A DNA stretch of 64,000 nt from Eopsaltria australis. Its lineage: Eukaryota; Chordata; Aves; Passeriformes; Petroicidae. A program made the position numbers and the translations under genes. Below are positions 35,680 to 46,871 of this stretch, one piece after another (positions within the stretch are counted from its first letter, which is position 1; each line of letters begins with the position of its first letter). Under the pieces are notes generated by a model. That model ran no database searches and had not been told where the DNA came from. It saw only the letters and a list, made by a program, of their open reading frames with translations. The DNA is taken from positions 558,001 to 622,000 of the forward strand of contig JAVTVJ010000228.1 of the NCBI GenBank assembly GCA_034509425.1, in the 5' to 3' direction.

Positions 35680-38600
35680 GTTTTCCAAACATGCCTTGAC
35701 AGTCATATTTGGAGGAGGCTATATGGCACTCAGATTGGGTTGGATTGGCTCATAGAGTCATTCAGAACATCTCTGGCAGAGTGGGAAGTCTCCAGGTCCC
35801 TGTTTAGGATCTTCTCAGGAAACTGCCACCTGCCCACATGGCTCTGTTGTCCTTGGAAGTCTTTTGCAACCTTTTCATACACATTTTTGTGAACAGGTGT
35901 GTGTAAATGCTTCTGAGTTTCACTTGGTTTTGAATAGCCTTGAGGAACAGTGAAAGAGACAGCTGCTGCTCTGACAGGAAGGGTGATGGAGAGCATGGGC
36001 AGCCAGGTTCCTCTCCCACATCTGCTACTAAAGAGCGAGCGGGACAGAGGTGATGTGATGAAAGAAGTAAAAATTCCCAGGGATGAGATCCCAGTCAGTG
36101 GCAAAGTTGGGGCTCAAGAGACCTGTTTTTGCTAATGAGGGTTCCGTAAGGGATTGGTCAGGAGAACTGTTGCAAATATGTAGCTGGTAGGGTTAACAAA
36201 AAGCCCCACACAGAGCCGTAGTAGTGGCAGGCAGCATATCATGCATGCCAGCCATGCTGCAGGCCAGTACAGCCAAGCTCCTCTGGCAAGGGAAGGTCAA
36301 GAATGGTAGTGTAAAGGATAGACAGCAGTGCTGGGTGGGAACAACAGAGACCCTGCTGATCTGACCAGAGAGGAGCAGGGAGAAGGGGGACAAGGAGCAG
36401 GCAGTCTGTGCTCCCTGCTGCTCCCAGGGCTGGTTCTGGGGCTGCCGTGGCTGAGGGCGCCTCCACTTCGCGCAGTAAAGCTACCTCATTCACTCTGTGG
36501 GGACACAGGGCAGAGCCCCCAAGCTGCTCTGGGGCCTAATTCCTGCCAGGCAGACCTGTGCTATGCTCAGTCTGGGCAGCCCAAGCACTGCTTTGTCTCA
36601 CAGCAGGCACATATGTTGGTGGCCCGGGAGGCTGCCCCAGCCCCTGGAGCCACTCACCACACCTGTTTCATCCATCCCACCTCACCTTGCCAGTGGGTCA
36701 GCTTGGCGCTGGGTCCCCAGCACCTCGCTCCACTCCTGGCTGGACCCTGCGTTCCCACCGTGCAGGCGAGACCTCACCTGGCCCCATCTTGTGCCACCAC
36801 TCGCCCTGCGGAGGGCAGCTTCCTCTGCTGCTGCCAGTGCTGTTTCAGCAGAGTCGTTGCCAGGGGCTGGTGCCACTTCTACCTGATGCTGGTGCCACTC
36901 GCCTGCGTTGCTGGTACCGCTGGGGCAGGGTCGCTGACGGGTGCCACTTCTGTCCCTGCTGCCAAAGAGCCACTGCCAACACTGCTTGGGCCAAGCCTGG
37001 TGCCAGCGGTGGCTCCGCCCCGTCCCTGCTCCCGCACTCACTTTCACACACACACACATGAACACCTGTAACCCGCAACATCTGCCTCTGCACTCAGATC
37101 ATGCTGTGCACACACCGCTGCCTCCCAGCTCACATGGTGCTCCAGAGATTGTGCGTGCCGGTGGATGCTCTGACACTAGGAACAGCCTGATGCACGTACA
37201 CGTCCCTACACACTTGCACATCCACACACATATCCCTCAGCACCAGCCACCACTTCTCTGTCCCTCGTGCCTGGGAAGGTTCCAAGGGTTCCTGGGGACC
37301 AAGAGAGGCAGCTGGAGCACTGGACAGAGTCTGGATGGCTCTAAGGGAATCTCCGGGGAGGAACCAGCTCCTCGGGGACGCACGCAGATTTATTTCAGAT
37401 CCCCAGCAGCCACTGGGTCATGGCAGGGCTGCTCCCAGTCCCTCTTCTTAGGGGCATTCTCATGGTTATTGCCCTTCCCACCCTGCCTCTGTGGCTACTG
37501 CGGTGTGCTGTGGGTTGCTGCAGCATCCAGAGTGATAGTGCCACTGGGGAGGGGTGTAGAGTCTGTTCAAAACGAGGTATAGCAGGAGCCCCCTTTCCTG
37601 GTCCTGGGCAGCTAGGGTGGAGGGCTGTACTCAGCAGTGAGTAGAAGATGGAGCAGGAGCAGGAGGCTTAGTGCCTGTACCACCAGAGGTGATGGAAAGT
37701 GCATCTAACCAGCTCTCACAGGGAAAGCCCACGCCAGCCCTGCCCCAGTTGACAGGATCTTGCCCAAGGGCTCCATGCAGCACTTGGCAGGGCAGAACAT
37801 TGTGTGGTCCCATATGGAGCCCCCCAACAAACAGAGTTATCACTGGTGGTCTAGGACCCAACGTGTCCCCACTCTCTGTTGGACCAAAGAAGAGGGATAT
37901 GCTGGCAAGAAGATGCAGCATCACTTTCTGGCTGCAGTGACTGTACCCTTGGAGGATCAGTGTCTGGGCTGTCAGGATGGGTGGGATGGGCTGGACACCT
38001 TGTGCCAGCTGGGCTGCTGAGCCCAGACTGCTGGGGAGTCACTGGCCAACTGTGGGCTTTGCAGATGGGAACTCCCTGGGCATGGGTTTTCCTGGTACTG
38101 TTTCCCAGGACACTGCCTGCTTGCTGCCTGCCTGCAGCTGGCTGTCACCTTGGTGCTGGGCACTACAGTGTTCCATGGCTCACATCATGATCCTGTGTTT
38201 GCCTGTGGGTGTTACCAGTGCAGAGCTACCACTTACTTTAAGGTGTTACCAGTGCCTGCCTGGCACACTTCCTGTGACAGACCCTGGCCTTGATCAGTGA
38301 GGGGCTGCTGCCCTGCTGACAGATCCCTGACAAACCTTGACGTCTTTGTAGGACTTGTTTTCCCCAAAGGGGCAGGGTTAAAGCTCTGCAAAAAAATCTG
38401 CTCCCAGCTCTGTGCTCCTGGGTGTGTGCTGGCCCCTCAAGGTCCATCCTTATCTCCTGGGCACTGCTGTTGTGCCTGCCTTAAGCCCTGCCCAGTCTCT
38501 TTCTTCCCTTACCTTTTGCTCTCTCACTGCCTGGGTTCTCAGCCCATGCAGGAAAGCACCTTCCCCTGATACCTGTGCAGGATGGCATGAAGGATAGGGT

Positions 38601-38690
38601 GCCATTTTCCTGGCTTAGTGGGTAAGAGGGTGGGGGACCACCAGGACATGTCCGTGGAGTTCCTGGAAGTATGTGCTCCAGAGTAGTCAC
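35680..38690. other. Intergenic, GC-rich, no gene recognised
   Basis: This 3-kb stretch becomes GC-rich between about 36350 and 38200. It contains overlapping open frames of up to 247 codons on both strands, with no family resemblance and a composition expected from GC-rich sequence. A short CA repeat sits near 37043-37058. I looked for SMIM22 on the minus strand and SEPTIN12 on the plus strand, which follow ROGDI in mammals, and did not recognise either. Confidence 0.6.
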
Positions 38691-39160
38691 TGAGCTTGGT
38701 CCAATTCCTTTCTCCTTTTCTACATCCATCTATCCTGCTACTCATCCTTATGTGTCTTTCTCCATCTCATGGTCTCCCTCTGTTTTCTGCTCCATCTTTT
38801 CTCTCTCTGTTTCTGTCTGGCTCCCCATCCCTATGTTCAGCAGACCAGATCACCAGCATATAAAAGAGGCTCTTGTGTGTGGGTCACACTATATATCTAT
38901 AAAGCCTTGAGACATCAAAGTGTTCTCATAGGTGGATGACAGTCAAGCCATCAGATTCACAGATCTGACTCTAAAGGAGAGAAAGAGGGAGGGAGAGGCA
39001 TCTGAATTGCAAAATTCTCCCGTGGCATTAAAAGCAGGAGCTGCAGTAAGTCCAAGGTTCTTGGGGCCATGTTCTCATCTTCTGCCTCCCAGTCTCTCCC
39101 TACCCTACTCTATCCCCTAGACCGCTAGATCCCGGTCCTCTGGCCCTGCCTCTTCTATTC

Positions 39161-39405
39161 ATAGAATCATAGAATGTTAAGGGGTTGGAATGGATCTCAA
39201 AGATCATCTCTTCCTGATCTGCCTGCCACATGGTCCCATTAGACCAGGTTGCTCAAGGCCTTACCCAGCTTGGTCTTTAATATTGCCAGGGATGGGGAAA
39301 CCACAGCTTCCCTGGGCTACCTATCCCAGTGTCTCACCTCCCTCACAGTAAAGAATTTCTTCTAATGTCTAGTCTGAATTTCCCCTTTCAATTTGTGCCT
39401 GAGAT
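39161..39405 (-). repeat. CR1 LINE 3'-end fragment, inverted
   Basis: It opens with the CATAGAATCATAGAATG terminal motif, continues with GGGTTGGAATGGATCTCAAA and ends in the AGAATTTCTTCTAATGTCTA block. This is the reverse complement of a CR1 3' end. About 245 bp long and 5'-truncated. Confidence 0.92.
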
Positions 39406-39469
39406 AACTCATTTGGTGAGAGTATGGTGCTAATAATGTTGTGAGTTTGGTCCCTATATGGGCCATTCA

Positions 39470-39522
39470 CTTAAGAATTGGACTTGATGATCCTTCCTCC
39501 AACTCAGAACATTCTGTGATTA
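39470..39522 (+). repeat. CR1 LINE tail fragment
   Basis: A short match to the CR1 end: a TTGGACTTGATGATCCTTCC segment, then CCAACTCAGAACATTCTGTG. It is oriented opposite to the copy just upstream, so the two are separate insertions. Confidence 0.75.
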
Positions 39523-40859
39523 CTTTTTGTTCTATCACTCTAGTTCCTGATGAAGAGTCCTTCTCTTGCTTCCCTGTAGGCTCCCTTCAGATACTGGAAG
39601 ATACAGATACTGTTGTGCTATTCTTTGTCCCTCCATCTGTCTCTGCCTGACTCCCTGTCCCTTTGTCAGGCTTCCTAACCCTCTTTTTCCCTTCCTGTAA
39701 TTTTGTCAACTTCCTTGTATGACGGTTGTTCTCTCTATTTCATATCCCAGACCCATTCCCTCTCTTTCTCTACCCCCCGATCCTGGTCCCTGTTGCTTTC
39801 TCTGTCCTCTTCATCGCTAGTTTTGTTTGCTCCATCACTCTGCCTTGCTCCCCATCGCTGCTTTTTTATTTCTTTTTCCCTTTGATTCATTTCCTACCCT
39901 TCCTTTTTTTCTCTTATCCCTTTGTTCCACTCCTCATTCCTCTATTTATGCCTCTGCTCTTCTGTGCTGTTCCCTGTCCATTATTTCTCTAATTTTCTAT
40001 TGTTCTCCTTGTTTCTCTATTTCTCTCTCTATCCCACTGTCCTGTTTGTCACTGTCTTTCTGTGGGATCATTTTCTGGCATTCTGTCCCTCAACTTTTTT
40101 GTTTATCTCTCTACCCTTCTTTTTCCTTCTTTCCCCTGTCCTATGGCTGCCACTGCTTTTTCTTTCCAGCTCTGTCCTGGTGAACTTTCTGTCTGTCTCT
40201 CTGTTGAGCAACTTGCCATTTCTTGCTACATACCTTTCTGTCCATCACAGTTCTTTCTTTCTCCATCTCTGTCATGCTCTGTCCTGTATTTTTCTGTCCT
40301 TCTGCCCCTCTTTCTTTGTCTCTGTCCTGCTCCATTGCCCTCTTTTCCTTTCAGGTTAGTTCTCTGTCCTCCTCCCCGTCCCTTTTTCATCACCATTCTT
40401 CCTGTCCCTTTTCTCTCTGCCTCTGTCCTCTGCTCCCTGAATCATTCTTTCTCTATGCCCGTAATTCTTGTCCCTTTCTTCCTCTACTCTGTTCCCCATC
40501 CCTATTTCGTAATGCTCCATCTATCCTCTGGCCAACACTATTTATTTCTTTTTCTCTATCCTGCTTCCTGTCCTTCTCTCTTATCCAGTGTGCTGCTGGG
40601 TATCCCTCTTTCCTGCTCCTCTCCCTGTTCTTTCTTTCTCTTTCAGTGTCTTGCTCCCTCTCTTTTTTTTTGTCTTTCACTGTGTCTTGTTCCCCACCCC
40701 TTTATTTTCTTCTTCCGTCTCTGTCCTGCAGCCTATTGCTATTTTTATTTGTCCATCCCTTTGATCTGCATCTGTATCTGGTTTGTGTGTTTGGCTTTGG
40801 TAGTGGGGGGAAGGGGGGCTACAGGAGTGGCTTTCCTGCAAAGCTACTAGAAACCAATG

Positions 40860-41398
40860 ATACCGTCTGATAGAACCAATGTGAGATGGCTCCATGACAC
40901 ACCCAAGGCAGAGTCCAACTGCAATGGTAACAGTGCCTCTGGGATAACAAATTTAAGAAGGGGAAAAAAAGTTATTGCACAGAAGCAAATGCAGGCAAAA
41001 AGGAGAGGGGTGAGAATATGTGAGAGGAACACCTCTGCAGACACCAATGTCAGTGGAGAAGGAGGTTCTCCAGGTGCTGGAGCTGAGATTCCCCTGCAGC
41101 TTGTGGTGAAGATCATGGTGAAACAGCTGAGTCCCTGCAGCTTGTGGTGAAGATCATGGTGAAACAGCTGAGTCCCTGCAGCTTGTGGTGAAGATCATGG
41201 TGAAACAGCTGAGTCCCTGCAGCCTGTGGAGGTCCATGGGGGGTGAAGAGATCCACCTCCAGCCCATGAAGGAGCCTATGCTGCAGCAAGCTGATTCCCA
41301 AAGGTGGAGGCTGTGACCCCTGTGGGAAGCTTGTGCTGGAGTAGGGTCCTGGCAAGGACCTATGGCCCTCCCAGTGGAACCCACACTGGGATGCTCTT
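40860..41398 (+). repeat. Avian interspersed GC-rich repeat containing a 41-bp minisatellite
   Basis: The segment has the CCTGCAGC, GGTCCATGG and GTGGGAAGCTTGTGCTGGAG motifs of a common bird retroelement-derived repeat whose family name I cannot assign. Inside it are three consecutive 41-bp units (41101-41141, 41142-41182, 41183-41223), each TTGTGGTGAAGATCATGGTG plus AAACAGCTGAGTCCCTGCAG plus C, nearly identical to each other. Confidence 0.7.
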
Positions 41399-41798
41399 GG
41401 ATTCCACCTTCAGAACTGAATACATCTGGGAATTAGTCCAACACAAAAGGCACCAGCACAGAAAGTTGCTGCTGATCTTTACCTCCCCTAGGCAGCTTAC
41501 CATCTGAACCTCATGGGCTAGGTGGCTTCTTGAACAAATAATTGTACTGCCATAATTTTCAAGAATACAACTCTGAAATTTGGATCCAGTCTCCAAAATT
41601 GAATATGTCTGGGGATTAATTCCACATAAATGGTGCCAGCATAGAAAGCTGTTCCTGACTATTACCTTCTTTGGGCAGCCTATCATTGTATTGCAAATAC
41701 TGGGACTAGCTGTTTGCCTTGCCAAAATAAATAATTTATTGGAGCCCAGCTCTGAAATCTGGATGCCACTTCTAAAATATATCAGGGTAAATTACTCC
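41399..41798. repeat. Satellite-like ~180-bp monomers (copies 1, 2 and the start of 3)
   Basis: Two diverged units, 41399-41580 and 41581-41760, share the order GAAT(A/T)(C/T)(A/G)TCTGGG, CACA(A/T)AA-GGC/TGC-CCAGCA-AGAAAG, then TACCTCCCCT-like and GGCAGC(T/C)TA(C/T)CAT blocks, and both end in CTCTGAAAT. A third begins at 41761 and is cut by the LTR at 41799. A fourth lies at 42390-42600. Confidence 0.7.
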
Positions 41799-42390
41799 TG
41801 TCAGGAAAATTAATCCACAAACACCAGAGTTTTATGTCCAAGAAGGAGACAGAGGAGTCCTGTAACTTTATTTGAGTAAAGGGAGAGGCCATGGGCATTT
41901 CCCATGGGGTCTCTCAAATTGTTAGAGGATGCAGTCTTCTTTTTATCCTAATTTTTCAGCTGCATTTCCCTTTCTCTTTCCCCATTGGCTGAGGTACTTG
42001 AGAGGTGAACACTTCCTGAATCGCTTAATACAGACCCTCTTCTAATGTGTATCCCCCCTTTTTTCTTTTTCTGTGTCTCTGTTCTTTTTCTCTAAGTCTA
42101 GGGATTTAACAGTCTTGAGTGAGTAACAGTCTGTGTCAATTAGTGAAATTCCTGTGGAATTTATGGTACTCTCCATTGCTTCTTTTACCTCTCAGTATCT
42201 GGCATTATCTACCAGGAGGCCCACAGTTTGTTTGTAAAGACACCTCCTTTTCATTCCTTTCACTCCCACAAAAAAAAGTGTCAGGAAAGTACTCTGACTG
42301 GCCTTTGCTTCTCCTGGGGAACCTCTCATCTGTACCACTGACAGCTGGCCTAAGTACTTTCCTTCCCAAGGAAAAGCTCAGTTTTTCGTT
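41799..42390 (-). mobile_element. LTR-like element, minus orientation, right edge uncertain
   Basis: It starts TGTCAGG directly after a truncated satellite monomer. A reversed AATAAA lies at 41867-41872 and a reversed ATAAAAA-type TATA box near 41937-41944, which is the spacing of an LTR promoter and poly(A) signal pointing left. I could not find the matching target duplication, so the right limit is only set by the reappearance of the satellite monomer at about 42390. Confidence 0.6.
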
Positions 42391-42627
42391 TTCTGGAGAC
42401 CACCTCCAAATGTTGGAGGATTTGTGGGGATTGCTGCCCTACAAGAAGTGCAAAGACACAAAAGTGTTCCTCACCATTACCTCCCCTGGGTATCCAATCA
42501 TCTGCATACCAAATCTGAGGCTGGGTGTTTTCTGTTCTTAGGAAAGCCATGGTCACCCACTTTGAGAAGTCCACCTCAAAAAATTACTATACCTGCTCCA
42601 AAATAAAAGGCATCCAAGGATGGCTCC
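42390..42627. repeat. Satellite-like ~180-bp monomer (copy 4)
   Basis: The sequence resumes the monomer seen at 41399-41760, with the TGGGGATT-(N)-TACCTCCCCTGGG-ATCCAATCATCTGCATACC order. It is cut again by the LTR at 42628. Confidence 0.6.
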
Positions 42628-43256
42628 TGTGTTGGTTTGGAGACAATTTAAAAGAGGACTCTCTGGAATGAGTTGTCTCCTCTAAAAGGGTCTCAAAAAT
42701 CCCTTTCCACCAGTAGGAAATGAATACTAATAGATGAAACTGAAAAAACCCAACAGTTTACTAACAAGCAAGGGGAAAAAAAAGGTAAGTAACTGCTAGA
42801 CATTAAAGTGTCAGACCTTACCCCCCCCCCCCAGAAGAAAGATCCAGAATGCTGGACGATGCCCCTTCTTGACACATAATACAAGATGGTGCCAGGTTTC
42901 CCTCTGCAGAATAAACAGGAGCTACCATGGACAAGTTCCAGCAGCGGCTGAAGGCTGGGTGGCTCATCCAGCATCAACCTCCTCTCCACAGGAGAGCTCA
43001 GTGAGATGGTTACGACAGGTGAAGCAGCTGCTCTGGATCTTCTGTGTCTTCTCCCCAGCAGGACACAGGAGAGCCACTCTGGGCCCTCACCCAGCATGGC
43101 TGGGAAAGAAAGCTTTTTTGCCTGGGCCAAAACTCAAGTCAGCCAAGCATAAATCACGCTGCACAGAGCCACGGAAAACCTGAGCAGTAAGACTTCAAAA
43201 CACCTATGCAGAAGCAGAAGGTCATCCCCCTCTGGCCCCACACACCAACGGTACCA
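42628..43256 (+). mobile_element. Probable solo LTR with 6-bp target duplication
   Basis: The segment begins TGTGTTGG and ends GTACCA, flanked by GGCTCC at 42622-42627 and 43257-43262. AATAAA at about 42909 suggests plus orientation. A C-run of about 14 lies at 42821-42834. The exact duplication supports an insertion of 629 bp, but I do not recognise the family, and the ends were chosen to fit the duplication. Confidence 0.6.
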
Positions 43257-43392
43257 GGCTCCCAGGCTGCCGGGTTATAAAGATACAGCAACCATTTTTC
43301 GGGCACAAAGCAGAGGATCATGGAACATGCTATCATAATAACTCACTCCAAGACACTCCCACACAAAAGATGCTATGACAGACATAGGCAAT

Positions 43393-43919
43393 TGTTATGA
43401 TCCAGTTATTAAAGTTCTTAGAAATGCATCTACCCGAATTAAGGTACAAGTGAGACCATATGCCAAAGTCAATAGTATGGGTTTTATTTGATAGTAAACA
43501 TGAAAGAGGGAGATAGAAAGAAACAAGCAAGAATTGGCACATGCATAAGCGAAGGGAAAAGTCAATATCTACTTCTCATCAGCAAGCAATGTTCGGACAC
43601 TACCCCAGAAGCAGGTCTTCAGCACACATAGTGGGGTTTCTCTGGAAGGCAAACATTGAAGAATCATGAATGCCCCCCATTCCTCCTCTCTCCTTTAGCT
43701 TTTATATCTGAGCGCCTGTTCTAAAATAGGAATATCCTTGTGGGTAATTTGGGTCAGCTGGCCTCCCAGGATCTTGCTCATTCCCAGCCCCTTGAAGGGG
43801 AAGGAATGTTAGAGAGACAGCTCTGCTCAGCAGTAGCTGAAACACTGGTGTGGTATCAACACCCTTCCAACTACCAATGCAAAGCATGGCACTGTGAACT
43901 CTACCTCAGACTGAATACA
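43393..43919 (-). mobile_element. LTR, minus orientation
   Basis: It begins TGTTATGA and ends near GAATACA. Reading leftwards it has a TATAAAA box (about 43699-43706) and AATAAA (43483-43488), spaced as in an LTR, and the U3 block CAGCAGTAGCTGAAACACTG is one I associate with common bird LTRs. No clean target duplication is visible. It abuts the pol remnant of element A. Confidence 0.7.
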
Positions 43920-43939
43920 AGCAGGCCCCAGAAGGAGCT

Positions 43940-45000
43940 TTAATTTGGACTCCTGAGGGTGAACATGGGTTCTGTAACTTAAAAATGACCCTGATGTCTT
44001 CACCTGCCTTAAGACTTCCAGTCTTAACAAAGCCCCTTGAGCTTTTTGTGTACAAATAACATCACCTTGCCCTTGGAGGCTTCTGGTTCAGAAGATAGGA
44101 CACTTCAAGAGGCCTGTGGAGTACTTTTCAAAACAACTTGACAATGTCAGCCAGGGATGGCCCAGATGCCTGCAAGCTGTAACAGCAAGTGCTCTCCTTA
44201 TCTAAGAGGCCAGAAAGTTGACTCTGGGACAAAAGATAATAGTATTCACTCCACACACTGTAACCACTCTATTAGGCCATAAAGGGGGGCATTGGCTTTC
44301 CCCGAGCCATATGTTGAAATAATGGAGCAAGAAGATGTGGTTGAAAGTAACTACAGCAGTAAATCCAGCCCAATTCCTGAACACCCTGATGGGGAAGAGC
44401 AGCTAAACCATGTAGACAACTGAGCAAGTTTATGCAAGCCAACCAGACCTGCAAGATGCACCAACTGAAGATCCAGAGACAGAATTCTGTAAAGAAGTAG
44501 TTTGGTGGAAGTTGGAAAATGAAGAGCTGGCTATGCAGTAGTCACATCAGCTGAGGCAAGAGAAGCTGCACTGCTGCCTGTGGATACCTCAGCAGAAAGG
44601 GCAGAACTCATAGCACTATGAAGAGCCCTGGAACTAGCAGCAGGAAAAAGAGTAAAAATATGGACTGATGTGAAATATGCTTTTAGTATTGTTCATGCTT
44701 ATGGAGCTATATAGAAAGAAAGAGGTCTATTAACAGCACAGGGATCTCCAATTAAATATAAACAAGAAATACTGTATGCTACTGGATGCTATCCAACTGC
44801 CCAAAGAAGCGGCTGTACTGCACTGCAAAGTATACCAATGTGGGGATTCCTAAAGTCATGTCAGAAATAGACTTGCAGATAAAGCTGCGTGAGAGATTGT
44901 GCAACAAAGGAATCTTGGCACACCTGAGAAAGCTATCTCACTCCCAGAAGTTAGCCCTGGATATAGTCAGGGAGCTTTAAAATTACAGCAGTGTAGGTAA
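43940..45000 (+). pseudogene. ERV element A, pol remnant (RT connection and RNase H)
   Basis: With frameshifts and stops, the plus strand reads a reverse-transcriptase connection region (a block with LRLPVLTKPLELFV, 43990-44060), then an RNase H core (AGYAVVTSAEAREAALLP, from about 44529, followed by SAERAELIAL and a WTD motif near 44660). This is a typical gammaretrovirus-like order. The first part of RT is missing, cut off by the LTR on the left. I do not recognise an integrase between here and the env remnant, so that part seems deleted. It cannot make a functional protein. Confidence 0.8.
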
Positions 45001-45129
45001 AATTACTTAACTCCTGGATTTACTGCTGCCAAATTACGAAGGTTCTCAACTCAGTGAACAGTGGAAAACACCAGACCCCTGCAGCTGAAAATCTCAAAGA
45101 CAGCTGTAGACAAGTAGTGAAAGGTATAG

Positions 45130-46830
45130 GCTAATATTTATGGGAATCCTTTTGTCTTTAGGGGACAGGGTTGAGAAAAATTTAGTGCTAACTTTAATCC
45201 AAGGGTTTGGTAAAATGCATAATATGTCCAGCATTACAGCCTGCCCTCCCTATTCCTGGTTCAGCAAGGGAACCTTGGGGAATTATCCCAATATATCTGT
45301 CAATGATGATTCAATGTGATAATCTGACTAATGTAATAGTAAAAGCCAGTATCACCCACTATTTGGATGAGAAGGAGACATGTAAGCAACAAGAAGATGG
45401 CAATTCTTGAGGATCTGATAGCTTGGAAGCTAGGAGACAATAGAACTGTTTTTGGGGGAAAAGGAGATAAGGAGTATCCAACATCATCTCATAGTCTCAA
45501 CCAACATTTTCTGGATTTCGTCTTAGCAGCCTCAGGAGGCCATGCAGCCAGGTTGTTGGATTTATGTGTTACTGAAAGTCACACACAAAATGTTTCAGAC
45601 TTGCCAGAGTGTCAAACTCTACAAAGCAAGGCTCATACGTGGACAAAGCCCTTAGAAGCACGATTTAAATACTTGGGGAAGATAAAGTGATGTCTGGATT
45701 GGGGAATCACACTATATACAACTTAACTAAGAGTCAGTGAAGGTGTGGAGAAAAACAAAACTCTGAAAGTAGGTCTAGCACTGTAAGCTGGATGGCCAAA
45801 TTAGTTCTAAATTGCAGTAACCAACTTTCAAATGATGTTAAATCTGTGGAAGTTCCTTCTCCATCTTACACTATCTGGGCTACTTCAGATGAGTATTGGG
45901 CCACCCAACTCCTGTTTGGACAGACCACCCTCCGTTACCTTAGGGTTATTAACATTATGCCCAATTTGGAGAAGAAGCCCCATAAAAACCCCATATTGGA
46001 GTAAAGTAAAACAAGACACCGAGAATGAATGGAAAGGACCTTCAGCTTCCACACAGTTTGAATGGACCCTGCAGATACTTCTTTTACCAGGAGCCATGGC
46101 TCTAGAAAACAGGATCTTGTTACAGAATCTAACTTGGCAAGTAAGGAAACTATCCAAAGCTACTCTGAAAAGGGATAAGCTTCAAGTAAATTGCAGTAAT
46201 AGGCAAATACAGGCACTTCAATGACTATTGGGTTATTAACATTCCCAATTTGGAGACCCCAGCTGGAGTCCACTGAATGGATTCAGCTATATGCCCTGCA
46301 GATATTTCTTTTACCAGGAGCCATGGCTCTAGAAAACAGGATCTTGTTACAGAATCTAACTTGGCAAGTAAGGAAACTATCCAAAGCTACTGAAAAGGGA
46401 TTTCAAGTAAAAAATAGGCAAATACAGGCAAATACTAAATTGACATTCCAAAACCAGCTGTCCCTAGATCTATTGCTGGCCAAAGAACAAGAGCTTTGTG
46501 GATATTTAAAACTGGATAAAGAATACCATTGTGTACACATCCCAAACATAACAGAAGATCTTTAAAAAGAGCTTAATAAAATGTGTTAAGTTGCAGAGGA
46601 TAGCAAGGCTATCCAAAAGGCCTCTGAAACCAATTGGTTCAATGACATTCTACAAGGAATAGGGAAATCATCCCTGAAAGGCTGGCTGTCTGGAATACTG
46701 GAAACCATCATAATTATAATTGTAATCATAGTAATTATTGGTCTTGCTATTAGCTGTGTTCACAAAATAATCAATCCTAACTTTGAGGGAATGTATGCTA
46801 CTATAGATGAACATTGAGTTGTAACTTATC
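45130..46830 (+). pseudogene. ERV element A, env remnant (SU and TM)
   Basis: Scattered frames match the layout of a retroviral envelope gene. A surface-subunit region (about 45170-46000, with the block REPWGIIPIYLSMMIQCDN) is followed by a transmembrane subunit with LDLLLAKEQELCGYL (about 46470-46520), a tryptophan-containing stretch, and a hydrophobic membrane span (46690-46760). The LDLLL...C arrangement is that of gamma-type TM subunits. Multiple stops, and a tandem duplication at 45943-46440, show that it is dead. It is co-linear with the pol remnant upstream and the LTR downstream. Confidence 0.82.
45943..46440. repeat. Tandem duplication inside the env remnant
   Basis: A segment of about 84 bp starting CTTTTACCAGGAGCCATGG is identical at 46081-46164 and 46308-46391, an offset of 227 bp. 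More diverged matches extend both ways: GGTTATTAACATT precedes each copy and AATAGGCAAATACAGGCA follows each. It duplicates the region between SU and TM. Confidence 0.9.
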
Positions 46831-46871
46831 AAAAGACCTTAAGGTATTAGAGAAGTTTCAAAGGAGGGAAC

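Larger units (their letters stand above)
38690..40790. repeat. Polypyrimidine (C/T-rich) degenerate repeat tract
   Basis: The top strand is strongly C/T-biased for about 2 kb, built of loose CTCTGTCC and CTGTCCCT-like units, and interrupted by CR1 pieces at 39161 and 39470. The densest part is 39700-40740. The absence of purine-rich stop codons on this strand creates long false frames rich in Ser, Leu, Phe and Pro (up to 262 codons). Such tracts can form triplex (H-DNA) structures. Confidence 0.85.

Noticed and set aside
35730..36104. 124-codon minus-strand frame considered as SMIM22
   Set aside because: SMIM22 is a small protein with one strong membrane helix; this frame has none and no matching motif.
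36328..37582. Overlapping plus and minus frames up to 247 codons
   Set aside because: GC-rich sequence with few stops on either strand, no family resemblance and no splice context.
39726..40870. Long plus-strand frames (up to 262 codons) that look hydrophobic and membrane-like
   Set aside because: They translate a C/T-rich degenerate repeat. The Leu/Ser/Phe/Pro content follows from polypyrimidine codons in any frame.
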